Shown: piece after piece, positions 27,362 through 34,501 of the stretch | How the letters are laid out: each line of letters starts with the position of its first letter | Numbering within the stretch: the stretch's first letter is position 1 | Source of the DNA: Igneacidithiobacillus sp041146875 | Lineage (GTDB): Bacteria > Pseudomonadota > Gammaproteobacteria > Acidithiobacillales > Acidithiobacillaceae | Reading direction: 5' to 3' | DNA: 64,000 bases | Assembly: GCF_041146875.1 (NCBI RefSeq) | Contig: NZ_JBFRXP010000001.1 | Location: forward strand, 302,987 to 366,986 | Translations under genes and position numbers: made by a program | The notes under the pieces: model-generated | What the model was told of the DNA's origin: nothing | What the model saw: the letters and a program-made list of their open reading frames with translations, nothing else | The model's database searches: none

Positions 27362-27949
27362 TCACAGCACAAACGGTATGAGTTTCTTGGTATTGTGACA
27401 ATACTTCTCATATTCTGGAAATCCGGCGCAAAGGATGGCCTCCTCTGAGCGTATCCTTTTCAGTTGCAAAAACAGGGTAGAAAGGGCAACAAGAAGCATC
27501 ACCGGCGGGTATCCGGATGAAATGCCGACTCCGATCACAGCCAAAAGCCCGCCGGAATACGACGGGTGCCGGACATATTTGTAGGGCCCGGAGCACACCA
27601 GTTGTTGCCCCTTCTCTATGCGCAGAATCACGGAAAATCCGGACTGCAAATACTGTATCGCGTAGAGTCGGATGGCGTAGCCAAAAACAAAGAACAGAAC
27701 ACCAACAGCCACCGCAACCCCTGGTGGAATCCTTTCTATCGAAAGAAACCTGGACAGCAACACTCCCAAGAAGAAATCTACAAACATGACTCCACCAAAT
27801 ATCCAGAAATAATAGCGATCAAAGGTTTTTCGGCTATAGTGCTGTGATGGATCATAAGAGTGATGCGTTCTGTACACCCAACGCTCGATCATCACTAAGA
27901 CTACAAACAGAAAGGTAGGGGCATACTGAAAAAAACCATATTTCGCCAC
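27362..27949 (-). CDS. Isoprenylcysteine carboxyl methyltransferase-family membrane protein
   Basis: A 195-residue polytopic membrane protein with about five hydrophobic segments. The cofactor-binding motif GPYKYVRHPSYSGGLL and the later FPEYEKY block define the ICMT/PEMT-like membrane methyltransferase fold that uses S-adenosylmethionine. Bacterial members have varied or unknown substrates; lipid or small-molecule methylation is possible. Codon use is more AT-rich than in neighbours, in keeping with an acquired gene. It lies 10 bp downstream of a small coiled-coil gene. Confidence 0.78.
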   Translation of the reverse strand: MAKYGFFQYAPTFLFVVLVMIERWVYRTHHSYDPSQHYSRKTFDRYYFWIFGGVMFVDFFLGVLLSRFLSIERIPPGVAVAVGVLFFVFGYAIRLYAIQYLQSGFSVILRIEKGQQLVCSGPYKYVRHPSYSGGLLAVIGVGISSGYPPVMLLVALSTLFLQLKRIRSEEAILCAGFPEYEKYCHNTKKLIPFVL

Positions 27950-27959
27950 ATCTTGGCCT

Positions 27960-28211
27960 TTAGGTGATAAATTTCACCAACGCGACGATGATGCCAACGG
28001 CAACCACCATCATGCCGCCGAGCTTGATGATCAGGCGTTGCTCCATGTCCTTCAGGGCAGTGGTGAGGTCTTCCTTTGTCACGAGGTCGTGGATGTTCAG
28101 CTCGATGACTTCCGCCAATGCCTCCGCTTGGGCCTCCGCCTGATCCGGTGGAAACCCCGCCGCCTTGAGCTTGTTGGCGAATTTCAAGGTGTCGAAAGTG
28201 AGCGCAGCCAT
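27960..28211 (-). CDS. DUF1640-like coiled-coil membrane protein
   Basis: An 83-residue protein: an N-terminal FDTLKFANKLKAAGFPPDQAEAQAEAL segment typical of DUF1640 (CCDC90/MCUR1-like) proteins, then a coiled coil, ending in one C-terminal membrane helix (MMVVAVGIIVALVKFI). Function of bacterial members is unknown; they are common in mobile regions. Likely cotranscribed with the downstream methyltransferase-family gene. Confidence 0.75.
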   Translation of the reverse strand: MAALTFDTLKFANKLKAAGFPPDQAEAQAEALAEVIELNIHDLVTKEDLTTALKDMEQRLIIKLGGMMVVAVGIIVALVKFIT

Positions 28212-28354
28212 TTAGTAAGTATAGGACACAAAACGCCTTCCCCACAAACCCCTGACAGCAGGTTCCAGGTCCCCGTCACAGTCTCCTGCCCCCTGATCGT
28301 CGCTAATACCGAGAAAGCAGAGGATGCGATACTGCAGGCGGATGCAGGAACGGT

Positions 28355-28590
28355 CCTCATCGTAGGTCACATCGCGGACCCAGTGGAGACGGTTTTCGAT
28401 GGATCAGGGTCCGCGGGCGATCTGCAGTAGCTGTTCGGGATTTCCTTGGTCGGGATGCAGGGAAGTCACGCCGTAGACCGTTTCCTGTCGCTTTTTGCCG
28501 GTGGCCAAGCATTTGGTTTCCCGGTGCAGACAAAAGGCTTGGGCGACGTGGGGGAAGTTCCGGTAGGAATTCAGTGCGGTGGTTACCCGC
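28355..28590 (-). pseudogene. ISAs1-family transposase remnant
   Basis: The minus strand reads ETVYGVTSLHPDQGNPEQLL, then an in-frame TGA, then SIENRLHWVRDVTYDEDRS. This is the conserved C-terminal core of ISAs1-type DDE transposases; the TGA replaces the Trp normally preceding SIEN, a nonsense mutation. The 5' part is cut off at the dadA copy 3 junction (28595) and the 3' part after DEDRSCIR is unrecognisable. From here to 28212 nothing else coding was seen. Confidence 0.65.
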
Positions 28591-28595
28591 CGGCA

Positions 28596-28771
28596 GCCGG
28601 CTGCCGGTCCCAGAGCTGCACCTGCCAGCCGCGCAACTGCAATTGCAACGCCACGGACAGGCCCACAATCCCTGCCCCCACTACCATCACGGATTTTGTC
28701 ATGGAGATTGTCCTCTCGCCCCGTCTACCCTTGCCCAGCTACAGCATACTGGGGGAAAGGCCTGCTGGCGA
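28596..28771. repeat. dadA 5'-end repeat, copy 3
   Basis: Contains the ATG (28700-28702, minus) and about 35 codons of the dadA-like gene plus ~70 bp upstream, ending at CCTGCTGGCGA. One extra base occurs in the leader compared with the other copies. The coding part runs into the ISAs1 remnant. Confidence 0.75.
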
Positions 28772-28829
28772 CAGCCTCTGCATCTCGATGCTCTACGCCT
28801 TTGCCATTGGCTGCATATTCTGGACAATC

Positions 28830-28928
28830 TTATGCGAAAAGGCAGTAGTGGATAGAACGCTCCAAGTCTTGCGTCGCGCCCTTGGTGAACAGAACGGCGT
28901 ATGTCTGCTTTGTTCTGCTTTTTGTCAT
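28830..28928 (-). pseudogene. ParE/RelE-like toxin N-terminal remnant
   Basis: A 32-codon frame with ATG start and TAA stop reads QTYAVLFTKGATQDLERSIH, resembling the first strand and helix of ParE-type toxins (Y.V.FT..A..DLE.I..Y). The rest of the toxin is missing and no antitoxin was recognised upstream. Short, so uncertain. Confidence 0.4.
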
Positions 28929-28999
28929 TATCGATCATTTCTGCCGACATTCTCCTGCCGCAAGATTGTGGGGTTTCTGGCTTTCCCATAAGGAGCGGT

Positions 29000-30412
29000 A
29001 TGAACACTTCATCCTACCCACAAGCTGACGACGCTGGTCAAAACCAGCGCCCGACTCTGGTCGCGATCATCCTAGTGATATTCTTGGCGGCCATTGATGG
29101 TACGGTGATGAGCACCCTGCTACCCACCATTGCCGATGCATTGGGTGATCGCGATCTCTATCCGTGGATCATGTCCGGATTCTTCCTGCCGTTAGCGCTG
29201 ATTGCGCCGTTATCTGGTGCGCTGGCCGATCGTTTTGGGGCTTTGCGGGTATTGGTGTTTGGCATTGTACTCTTTCTGACCGCATCCATTGCCGCAGCCA
29301 TCAGCCCCTCTCTTCCGTGCCTCATCGCTGCGCGGGTCGCACAAGGCGCAGGGGCAGGCGTAATCATTGTGCTCTCCTACACTTTGCTCGCGATCCTCTA
29401 CGGCCCAGACCAACGGGGGCGTATGCAGGGCTTGTTGAGTGGCGTTTGGGGGCTGGCGGCAATTTTTGGCCCCTTGCTTGGCGCCTCGCTCAGCATCACT
29501 CTGGGTTGGCGCTGGGTGTTCTGGATCAACCTCCCCATTGGGCTTGTAGCGATGATATTGCTCATTCGAACCAAGTTACCTGCAAAAAGGGCGACCCGTG
29601 CCACCATCGCCCCGGTTATCCAGATGTTATTAGCCGTAGCAGTTTGCGGTGTTCTGATAACGCTCACAGCTGCTGGACAGCACGGGGCCAAGCTCATCGA
29701 ACTCGTGGCTGGGGTATGCGGGATATTGGCTTTTCTTGCGTTGCTCTGGAAAATCCGTCAGAGCCCGAAGCAAAGTCCCGTGCCGGTACAATTTTTTCAG
29801 CGGAAAGACCTTGGCGCCGCAATCATTTTGATCCTACTTGGCAGCGCGGGACTCTATGCCTCGGTGACACTGTTACCGTTCAGTTTGCATGCCCAAGGGA
29901 GGAGCGCGCTGCATATCGGACTGTATATAATGGTTGCCGCGCTAGGCTGGGTTATGGGTTCCACGCTTTGTGGCCTTTCCCTCAAACGGTATGGGTACCG
30001 CATGCCCAGCTTTCTGGGTGCGGTGATACTGGCAGTCGGGACGGCGGGGTTGGGGCTGGCAGCAACCACTGGCAACGTAGTTTTCGTCGCGGGATCAGAA
30101 TGCCTGCTGGGCCTTGGTGTGGGTTTATTGGCTACGGCAACCTTAGTGCTTTCGCAGAATGCTGCGCCAAAGGCCCACGTCGGTAGCTACACATCCACGG
30201 TGCAACTGTTTCGCAATCTTGGGGCCGCTTTTGGCGTCAATGCCATCGCCGTCATCCAATTTCATAGCAGCGCTCGCGCGGGATCATTCGCGCTCAGCTT
30301 TTCTTTGTTGGCCATACTCATGGCGCTGAGTATCCCCTTGTCTCTTCTTTTACCGCGAAACTACGCCTTGATTGCAGACCAGCGGGCCAGTTATCCGCCG
30401 TCCTCAGAGTGA
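29000..30412 (+). CDS. MFS drug exporter, DHA2 type
   Basis: A 470-residue permease with about 14 hydrophobic segments. The start VAIILVIFLAAIDGTVMSTLLPTIADALG and the motif LADRFGALRV, followed by GPLLGASLSITLGWRWVFWINLP, are diagnostic of DHA2 (EmrB/QacA-like) drug:H+ antiporters. AGGAG at 28991-28995 supports ATG 29000. The adjacent AraC-type regulator gene, 47 bp downstream in the same direction, is the likely controller. Located just after a string of transposon remnants, so possibly acquired. Confidence 0.88.
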   Translation: MNTSSYPQADDAGQNQRPTLVAIILVIFLAAIDGTVMSTLLPTIADALGDRDLYPWIMSGFFLPLALIAPLSGALADRFGALRVLVFGIVLFLTASIAAAISPSLPCLIAARVAQGAGAGVIIVLSYTLLAILYGPDQRGRMQGLLSGVWGLAAIFGPLLGASLSITLGWRWVFWINLPIGLVAMILLIRTKLPAKRATRATIAPVIQMLLAVAVCGVLITLTAAGQHGAKLIELVAGVCGILAFLALLWKIRQSPKQSPVPVQFFQRKDLGAAIILILLGSAGLYASVTLLPFSLHAQGRSALHIGLYIMVAALGWVMGSTLCGLSLKRYGYRMPSFLGAVILAVGTAGLGLAATTGNVVFVAGSECLLGLGVGLLATATLVLSQNAAPKAHVGSYTSTVQLFRNLGAAFGVNAIAVIQFHSSARAGSFALSFSLLAILMALSIPLSLLLPRNYALIADQRASYPPSSE

Positions 30413-30458
30413 TCCAAGGCATTTTGCTCCCGCCCGCTTTTGGGCGATAGTGGTGCGC

Positions 30459-31241
30459 ATGGATCTCATCGAACGCCATTTCAGTAGTGCACAGAGCCCA
30501 AAGGAGGGTGAGCACGCGCCTCATCGCCACGATGTTGGTCAGTTTATTCTGGTTCGACGAGGCATTCTGTACGGCCACGTCGAGCGTAGCAATTGGGTCC
30601 TGAAGCCAGGCATGGCAGCATGGGTGCCAGCAGGGCTTGTCCACTGGGGATCTGGAAGCAAGGGAATGGAATTAGCGGCACTCTACCTCACTACTGCAGA
30701 ATCTCGGCATTTTTCCTTACCGGCTGGCCCATTGCTTTCCACACCGTTGATGGTCGCCCTGTGTGAGCGGCTAATGGACCAAGGTTGGGTGCAAGACCAT
30801 CCTCAGCGCCGCCAGACCATGACGGCGATGCTCATTGAGGAAATTGCTGAAGCCCAACCAGCTAGCCTAGTGCTGCCATTACCGATGGACGCACGGCTAC
30901 AGCGCCTGACCAATACCCTGATGGCCGCCCCCCGAACTCTTGGGGAATGGGGACGGCAAGTGGGTGCCAGTGAGCGTACATTGATGCGCCTGTTCCTGCG
31001 CGATACCGGTCTTTCATTCCACCAGTGGTATGACCGCTTTTTATTGATTGAGGCGGTGCGCAATTTAGACGAAGGGTTCGGGAATGCGCGAATCGCTGAA
31101 AGGCTCGGCTTCGCCTCTGCGGACAGTTTCGGGCACTGGTTTCGGCGCGTGACAGGTGGCAGCCCTAGCACCTATTTGATGGAGAAGCCATCTCCCCGCC
31201 CGTTGGGGAGGGAGAATGGGCCTGTCCCAAGCCCTACCTGA
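30459..31241 (+). CDS. AraC-family transcriptional regulator
   Basis: A 260-residue protein with an N-terminal cupin-like sensing part (HRHDVGQFILVRRGILYGHV) and a C-terminal pair of helix-turn-helix motifs (LGEWGRQVGASERTLMRLF and RIAERLGFASADSFGHWFRR). This is the layout of AraC/XylS one-component regulators that sense small molecules or drugs. ATG 30459 (MDLIERHF) is preferred to the open frame from 30372. After the usual TGGSPSTYL ending, a foreign tail of about 18 residues is encoded by a repeat shared with 34372-34472, so the natural C-terminus has probably been replaced. It follows the DHA2 exporter, its likely target. Confidence 0.85.
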   Translation: MDLIERHFSSAQSPKEGEHAPHRHDVGQFILVRRGILYGHVERSNWVLKPGMAAWVPAGLVHWGSGSKGMELAALYLTTAESRHFSLPAGPLLSTPLMVALCERLMDQGWVQDHPQRRQTMTAMLIEEIAEAQPASLVLPLPMDARLQRLTNTLMAAPRTLGEWGRQVGASERTLMRLFLRDTGLSFHQWYDRFLLIEAVRNLDEGFGNARIAERLGFASADSFGHWFRRVTGGSPSTYLMEKPSPRPLGRENGPVPSPT

Positions 31242-31251
31242 AACGCCCAAG
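31152..31251. repeat. 100-bp repeat, copy A
   Basis: Runs from ACAGGTGGCAGCCCT through CTCCCCGCCCGTTGGGGAG (a small palindrome) to GAAACGCCCAAG. It is matched with about 6 differences at 34372-34472. It covers the last araC codons and stop. Flanks on both sides differ between copies, apart from the bases coding TGGSP. Confidence 0.8.
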
Positions 31252-31262
31252 AAGGGGCGCAG

Positions 31263-31550
31263 GACGCCCAAACTTTTCCGGCGCATATTGCTGAGGGCCT
31301 AGAGAACGCCTCGCCGGAAGACCTTGCCGCCATTGAGATTAGCCCGTCTGGCCTGGGACTACACTGGCCCAAGCTCGATGCCGACCTGTATGTTCCTGGC
31401 CTCATGGCCGGACAACTCGGCTCCCGGTCGTGGATGGCGTCGCAGCTTGGCACTATCGGCGGGCGGGCACGCTCCCCCGCCAAGGCAATCAGCGCAAGAG
31501 CGAACGGTCGCAAAGGTGGCCGACCAAAGACAAAGCAGATATTCCCCTGA
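31263..31550 (+). pseudogene. DUF2442 protein, 5'-truncated
   Basis: A 95-codon open frame without start reads as the C-terminal two thirds of a DUF2442 protein. SGLGLHWPKLDADLYVPGL and the final ARANGRKGGRPK match, nearly residue for residue, the intact gene at 33525-33959 (GIGLHFPRLDADLYVPAL and ARRNGRLGGRPP). The 5' end is cut at the border of repeat copy A. Non-functional as it stands. Confidence 0.75.
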
Positions 31551-31586
31551 TGCTTTGGCTGACACAAAATCCATGCCTGAACCTCT

Positions 31587-31628
31587 CCCTCTGTCCAGAA
31601 GGCGGTTGGCCACCTTCCGGACAGAGGG
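31587..31628. terminator. Long hairpin after the DUF2442 remnant
   Basis: CCCTCTGTCCAGAAGG at 31587-31602 pairs with CCTTCCGGACAGAGGG at 31613-31628 (16 bp, one mismatch, 10-base loop). No T-run follows on either strand, so it may be an IS end or a REP-like palindrome rather than a terminator. Confidence 0.4.
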
Positions 31629-31827
31629 ATGATAGAGAGGAGCCGGATATTTTTCGGTCTAGCGGCGCGGCCGCGCGGGGGCGACGCCCAAAATTGATCG
31701 GTACAGAGGAACACCCAGAATGAATGAGAAATTATACCACAGATAGGGCGCATTCAATAGTGTTATCAGTGGGTTGGGATATAATCAGGGGCGACGAATT
31801 ATAACACAAGACTTTTTCAGCAGCCTC

Positions 31828-32337
31828 TTAGAGCATTTTTGAGTATAAAACTTCATGCAACGGGTGCCCTGTTAAATTGGAGGTAGTGCGTTCTTTATGT
31901 GTGGAGGAAAACCCATTGCGTTGATACGCTAATTCAGCAGCCATATTTCCTTTTATGCACCATAGCTCCATTGAGGAGTACGGACCTTTTAACACTGATT
32001 TAATTGAGACTTGTATTAGCTCAGAACCAACACCAGTTCTCCAGAATTCAGGTAGCACATTGAGTGCCCAAAGCTCTATGGCATTGGGATTTGTCGGATA
32101 GCGCGGCTGACCAACTATAGAAAACCCAACAACAATATCGCTTTTCTCGGCCACATGAACTTTTACACCATTGGGTGTATTTGCCAAGAATTCTCGACGC
32201 TGATCTAGATTGTCAGTGGAACTTAGTGTGGCCAAATAGCTGGCGGGCATGCACCCTGTGTACGCAGCCTTCCAAGCGGCAATTCGAATTTCACCTATGG
32301 CCTCTGCGTCTTGGGAGGTTGCAATACGGGTGGGCAT
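31828..32337 (-). CDS. GNAT-family N-acetyltransferase
   Basis: A 169-residue protein with the acetyl-CoA-binding motif A (LNVLPEFWRTGVGSELI, R-x-x-G-x-G type) and a C-terminal AAELAYQRNGF motif B region. Such enzymes acetylate amines, proteins or antibiotics; the substrate is unknown. It is AT-richer than chromosomal neighbours. It starts 17 bp from an attC-like site (32354-32412) and reads in the orientation expected of an integron cassette, so it is probably a captured gene. The 3' flank (31740-31827) did not give a convincing attC site of its own. It contains a 7-bp inverted GTGTTAT/ATAACAC pair. Confidence 0.82.
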   Translation of the reverse strand: MPTRIATSQDAEAIGEIRIAAWKAAYTGCMPASYLATLSSTDNLDQRREFLANTPNGVKVHVAEKSDIVVGFSIVGQPRYPTNPNAIELWALNVLPEFWRTGVGSELIQVSIKSVLKGPYSSMELWCIKGNMAAELAYQRNGFSSTHKERTTSNLTGHPLHEVLYSKML

Positions 32338-32353
32338 ATGTGCTCTAACGTAG

Positions 32354-32412
32354 AGCTAACCGGCGCTGCGCGGCTTTATCGCGCAACGTCCGCGTGGACT
32401 GCCGGGTTGGAC
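32354..32412 (-). other. Integron attC-like site 1
   Basis: On the minus strand the site begins GTCCAAC (R'', consensus RYYYAAC) and ends GGTTAGCT, which departs from GTTRRRY by one base. Between them CGGC/GCCG and TGCGCG/CGCGCA arms form an imperfect stem with an unpaired C on the left arm, as in attC sites. It overlaps the 3' end of the DUF2442 gene 32376-32657, the usual place for attC in a cassette. Confidence 0.5.
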
Positions 32413-32657
32413 GCCGTTGATTCAAAGGGGAGCATTTCAGATAGCAGAGTTTCTGGCGCAATGTCCTGCTCATTGGGCCAGGTTACTGCGCCAAATAGAA
32501 TACCCACTCTATTGAAATAATTCACGTCCCGGAGCTCGCGAAAAATGCCATGATCGAGATAGGGGGTTAAGTCAAAAATGCCCTTACGTCCATCCTCGAT
32601 CTCGACATAGATTCTGTAATCTGGAAGCGGTTTGACAATTTTTACGTCCCAGTACAT
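32376..32657 (-). CDS. DUF2442 domain protein
   Basis: A 93-residue protein with the family core VKPLPDYRIYVEIEDGRKG and FDLTPYLDHGIFRELRD, ending in a short tail that reads into attC-like site 1. DUF2442 proteins are small, of unknown function, and are very often encoded right after a DUF4160 gene; a toxin-antitoxin role has been suggested by neighbourhood only. Here the DUF4160 partner upstream (7 bp away) is 5'-truncated. Cassette-like location. Confidence 0.8.
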   Translation of the reverse strand: MYWDVKIVKPLPDYRIYVEIEDGRKGIFDLTPYLDHGIFRELRDVNYFNRVGILFGAVTWPNEQDIAPETLLSEMLPFESTASNPAVHADVAR

Positions 32658-32664
32658 GGCGACC

Positions 32665-32853
32665 TCACAACGGTTCTATCTTGTAGGGATTTTCGCCACT
32701 GACAGCGAGTTCCCAATCCGCCATCAGCTCATCGCGATGAAGCTCTATCCATGCCTGCACTAAGCGCAATTGCTTACGGGGTAATTCGCCCGCGAGGATT
32801 TCAGCGTCGCCGAGGGCAATGGATGCCTCAAACTCGCCACACCTTTCGCAAAA
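32665..32853 (-). pseudogene. DUF4160 protein, N-terminally truncated
   Basis: The frame reads GEFEASIALGDAEILAGELP then a WIELHRDELMADWEL motif and a PYKIEPL end, a typical DUF4160 C-terminal two thirds. The preceding FCERC corresponds to the family's F-H-A-R-Y and is degraded, and the N-terminal ~25 residues with the start codon are absent. The frame then runs toward attC-like site 2. Confidence 0.7.
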
Positions 32854-32881
32854 GCCGGCGCTGGCGGGACGGCAAAGGATT

Positions 32882-32944
32882 GCCCAACGTAAAGGTAAGG
32901 GGCGCGCCGCTTTTGGCGCGTCCCGCTTGACCGCAATGTTGGAC
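32882..32944 (-). other. Integron attC site 2
   Basis: Both ends match consensus exactly: GCCCAAC at 32882-32888 and GTTGGAC at 32938-32944. Inside, GGGGCGCGCC pairs with GGCGCGTCCC across a 4-6 base loop, and GGTAAG pairs with CTTGACC leaving one extrahelical base. The extra base lies on the 5' arm when read on the minus strand, which sets the coding orientation as minus, the same as the DUF4160, DUF2442 and GNAT genes. Confidence 0.7.
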
Positions 32945-33004
32945 GAAGCCGCTACGCGGAGGAGTCGCCGACCGGCCTGACACGAAGTCATCTGCACCTT
33001 CACC

Positions 33005-33024
33005 CCCAGTTTTTTCTCTGGGGT
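33005..33024. other. Small hairpin before integrase fragment
   Basis: CCCCAG and CTGGGG flank a T-rich 8-base loop, 34 bp before the recombinase fragment start. Possibly part of the end of the element that carried that gene. Confidence 0.3.
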
Positions 33025-33057
33025 TGATTCTGCAATATTTCGTGAGGATGAACCAGC

Positions 33058-33468
33058 ATGACGACCTGCTCTACCGAACACTTCGACCGGCACTACCAGA
33101 GCCACCTCAAGCACCTCAAGCGCAAGGGCCTGCAACCCAAGACCTTCGACGCCTATGCCCGTGCCATTCGGCGCTTGGGCGACTACTTCGGCCACCAGAT
33201 TGATGACCTCTCCGAGGCCCAGTTGACCGACTATTTCAGCGACCTGATCGAGAGCCACTCCTGGAGCACGATCAAGCTCGACCTCTACGGCTTGGAGTTC
33301 TACACCACCTACGTCCTGCATAACCCCTGGGCCATGCCCAACCTGGTCAAGCCGCCCAAGGCCCAGCGTCTGCCCGACATCGTCACCGTCGACGAAGCCC
33401 AGCGCCTTTTCGCCACAACCCGCACCCTGAGCTACCGGGTGTTCTATTTCACCCTCTACAGCCTGGGC
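33058..33468 (+). pseudogene. Tyrosine recombinase, C-terminally truncated
   Basis: The first 137 codons match the core-binding domain of the integrases that accompany IS91-like elements: FDRHYQSHLKHLKRKGLQPK, LSEAQLTDYF, then RLPDIVTVDEAQRLF and the first catalytic-domain helix ending at FTLYSLG. Homology stops at 33468, before the catalytic Arg-His-Arg-Tyr residues. The reading frame continues to 33786 through unrelated sequence antisense to a DUF2442 gene. Inactive. Confidence 0.75.
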
Positions 33469-33524
33469 GGAGGGCCGGATTTTGCTGGGTTCATGGCCTG
33501 CCGGTCGGGTGCTGTTTTGAGACC

Positions 33525-33959
33525 TTACGATGCGACCTTCTTTTCTGTTGACGGTGGCCGCCCGCCAAGCCGCCCGTTTCTTCTGGCGGCCTCGGCCTTA
33601 GCAGGGCTTTTTGATATGCCCCCTTTCCGTCCTAGGCTGCGCATCCATGCTGATGTACCGAGAACCCCACGCGCCAATGCGGGTACGTACAGATCGGCGT
33701 CCAGTCGCGGGAAGTGTAACCCAATGCCATGTCCTTCTATGACGATCTCGGCCATATCTGCGGGAGTGGCATTCTCCATGCCCTGAATCAATGCCGGTGG
33801 GATGTGTAGGCCAACGCCGTTGTTCAGCTCGATCACGACCTTTCCCGTGGGTTGGTCATAGTAGGCGGACTCCGCCAGTGGGCCAGCGGCAAGCGTCTCC
33901 TGTCCACGCTGATTTGCAGCGTCCCAGTCGCGCTCAAGAATTTTGTCTATCTGGTCCAT
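33525..33959 (-). CDS. DUF2442 domain protein with AT-hook-like tail
   Basis: A 144-residue protein. Central DUF2442 core: YYDQPTGKVVIELNNGVGLH, HIPPALIQGME and GIGLHFPRLDADLYVPAL. The C-terminal ARRNGRLGGRPP resembles an AT-hook-like RGGRP tail, suggesting nucleic-acid contact. ATG 33957-33959 has GGAGAGG just upstream; an alternative ATG lies at 33980. The DUF4160 gene overlaps upstream by 26 bp. This is the only intact DUF4160-DUF2442 pair of the three loci here. Confidence 0.82.
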   Translation of the reverse strand: MDQIDKILERDWDAANQRGQETLAAGPLAESAYYDQPTGKVVIELNNGVGLHIPPALIQGMENATPADMAEIVIEGHGIGLHFPRLDADLYVPALARGVLGTSAWMRSLGRKGGISKSPAKAEAARRNGRLGGRPPSTEKKVAS

Positions 33960-34194
33960 GGTGCCTCTCCCACTCTCCACAGAATAATGCCAATCGGGAT
34001 ATGCTTTCTTCCAAAACGTGACGCATCTCCGTTCTGGAAAAGCCGATATTCTCCCGTAGCTCCGGTGGCCCGTCTGGGCAACGCAATATCAATACAGCCC
34101 TACAATCTCCTTGTATCACATGCACATGAGCGGGACGATGATCGTTGAAGTAGATCACTACCCGCGCTGCGCCTATGCGATCAATGGTGGGCAT
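33934..34194 (-). CDS. DUF4160 domain protein
   Basis: An 86-residue protein starting MPTIDRIGAARVVIYFNDHRPAHVHVIQ, the hallmark of DUF4160 (MPTI...Y.NDH.PAH.H). The C-terminus differs from the usual WELA...PL ending, reading LFCGEWERHHGPDRQNS where it overlaps the next gene. Function unknown; gene order with DUF2442 is strongly conserved in nature. Between this gene and 34371 an uninterrupted minus-strand frame without start (stop near 34207; QEFLWILPKGLSGKPLKQVR) may be the tail of a lost gene that I do not recognise. Confidence 0.78.
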   Translation of the reverse strand: MPTIDRIGAARVVIYFNDHRPAHVHVIQGDCRAVLILRCPDGPPELRENIGFSRTEMRHVLEESISRLALFCGEWERHHGPDRQNS

Positions 34195-34371
34195 AATGCC
34201 ATTATCCTAGTCGGGCTTGGGTTTATATACAAGGCGTCGGACCTGTTTCAACGGTTTGCCCGAGAGGCCTTTTGGTAGAATCCAGAGAAATTCCTGCGGG
34301 CGTGCGGGTACTCTGAGAGGGAGTGTGCTTTTCTCGGGGGAGCCAGGCGGGTGCGGTGGGCCGCCTTCCTA

Positions 34372-34472
34372 ACAGGTGGCAGCCCTAAGCACCTATTTGA
34401 TGGAGAAGCCATCTCCCCGCCCGTTGGGGACGGAGAATGGGCCTGCCCCAAGCCCCACCTGAAACGCCCAAG
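34372..34472. repeat. 100-bp repeat, copy B
   Basis: Second copy of the sequence at 31152-31251, with about 6 differences and one added A. It includes the araC-derived TGGSP bases but no other araC sequence, so it was copied from, or shares an element with, the araC 3' end. It lies 30 bp from the stop of the cytochrome b561 gene. Confidence 0.8.
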
Positions 34473-34501
34473 GGGCCATTTCTGCTTGGGGCTGACACGG
34501 C

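Noticed and set aside
29164..30186. 340-codon frame overlapping the DHA2 exporter on the same strand
   Set aside because: Different frame of a well-supported MFS gene; Trp/Arg/Cys-rich spurious translation.
31172..31753. 193-codon minus frame across repeat A and the DUF2442 remnant
   Set aside because: Spurious translation of repeat and antisense sequence; no family.
31735..31827. Possible attC site or IS end after the GNAT gene
   Set aside because: Only a 7-bp inverted pair and a GACTTTTTCAGCAGCC-like string; attC ends do not fit the consensus, and no IS body is present.
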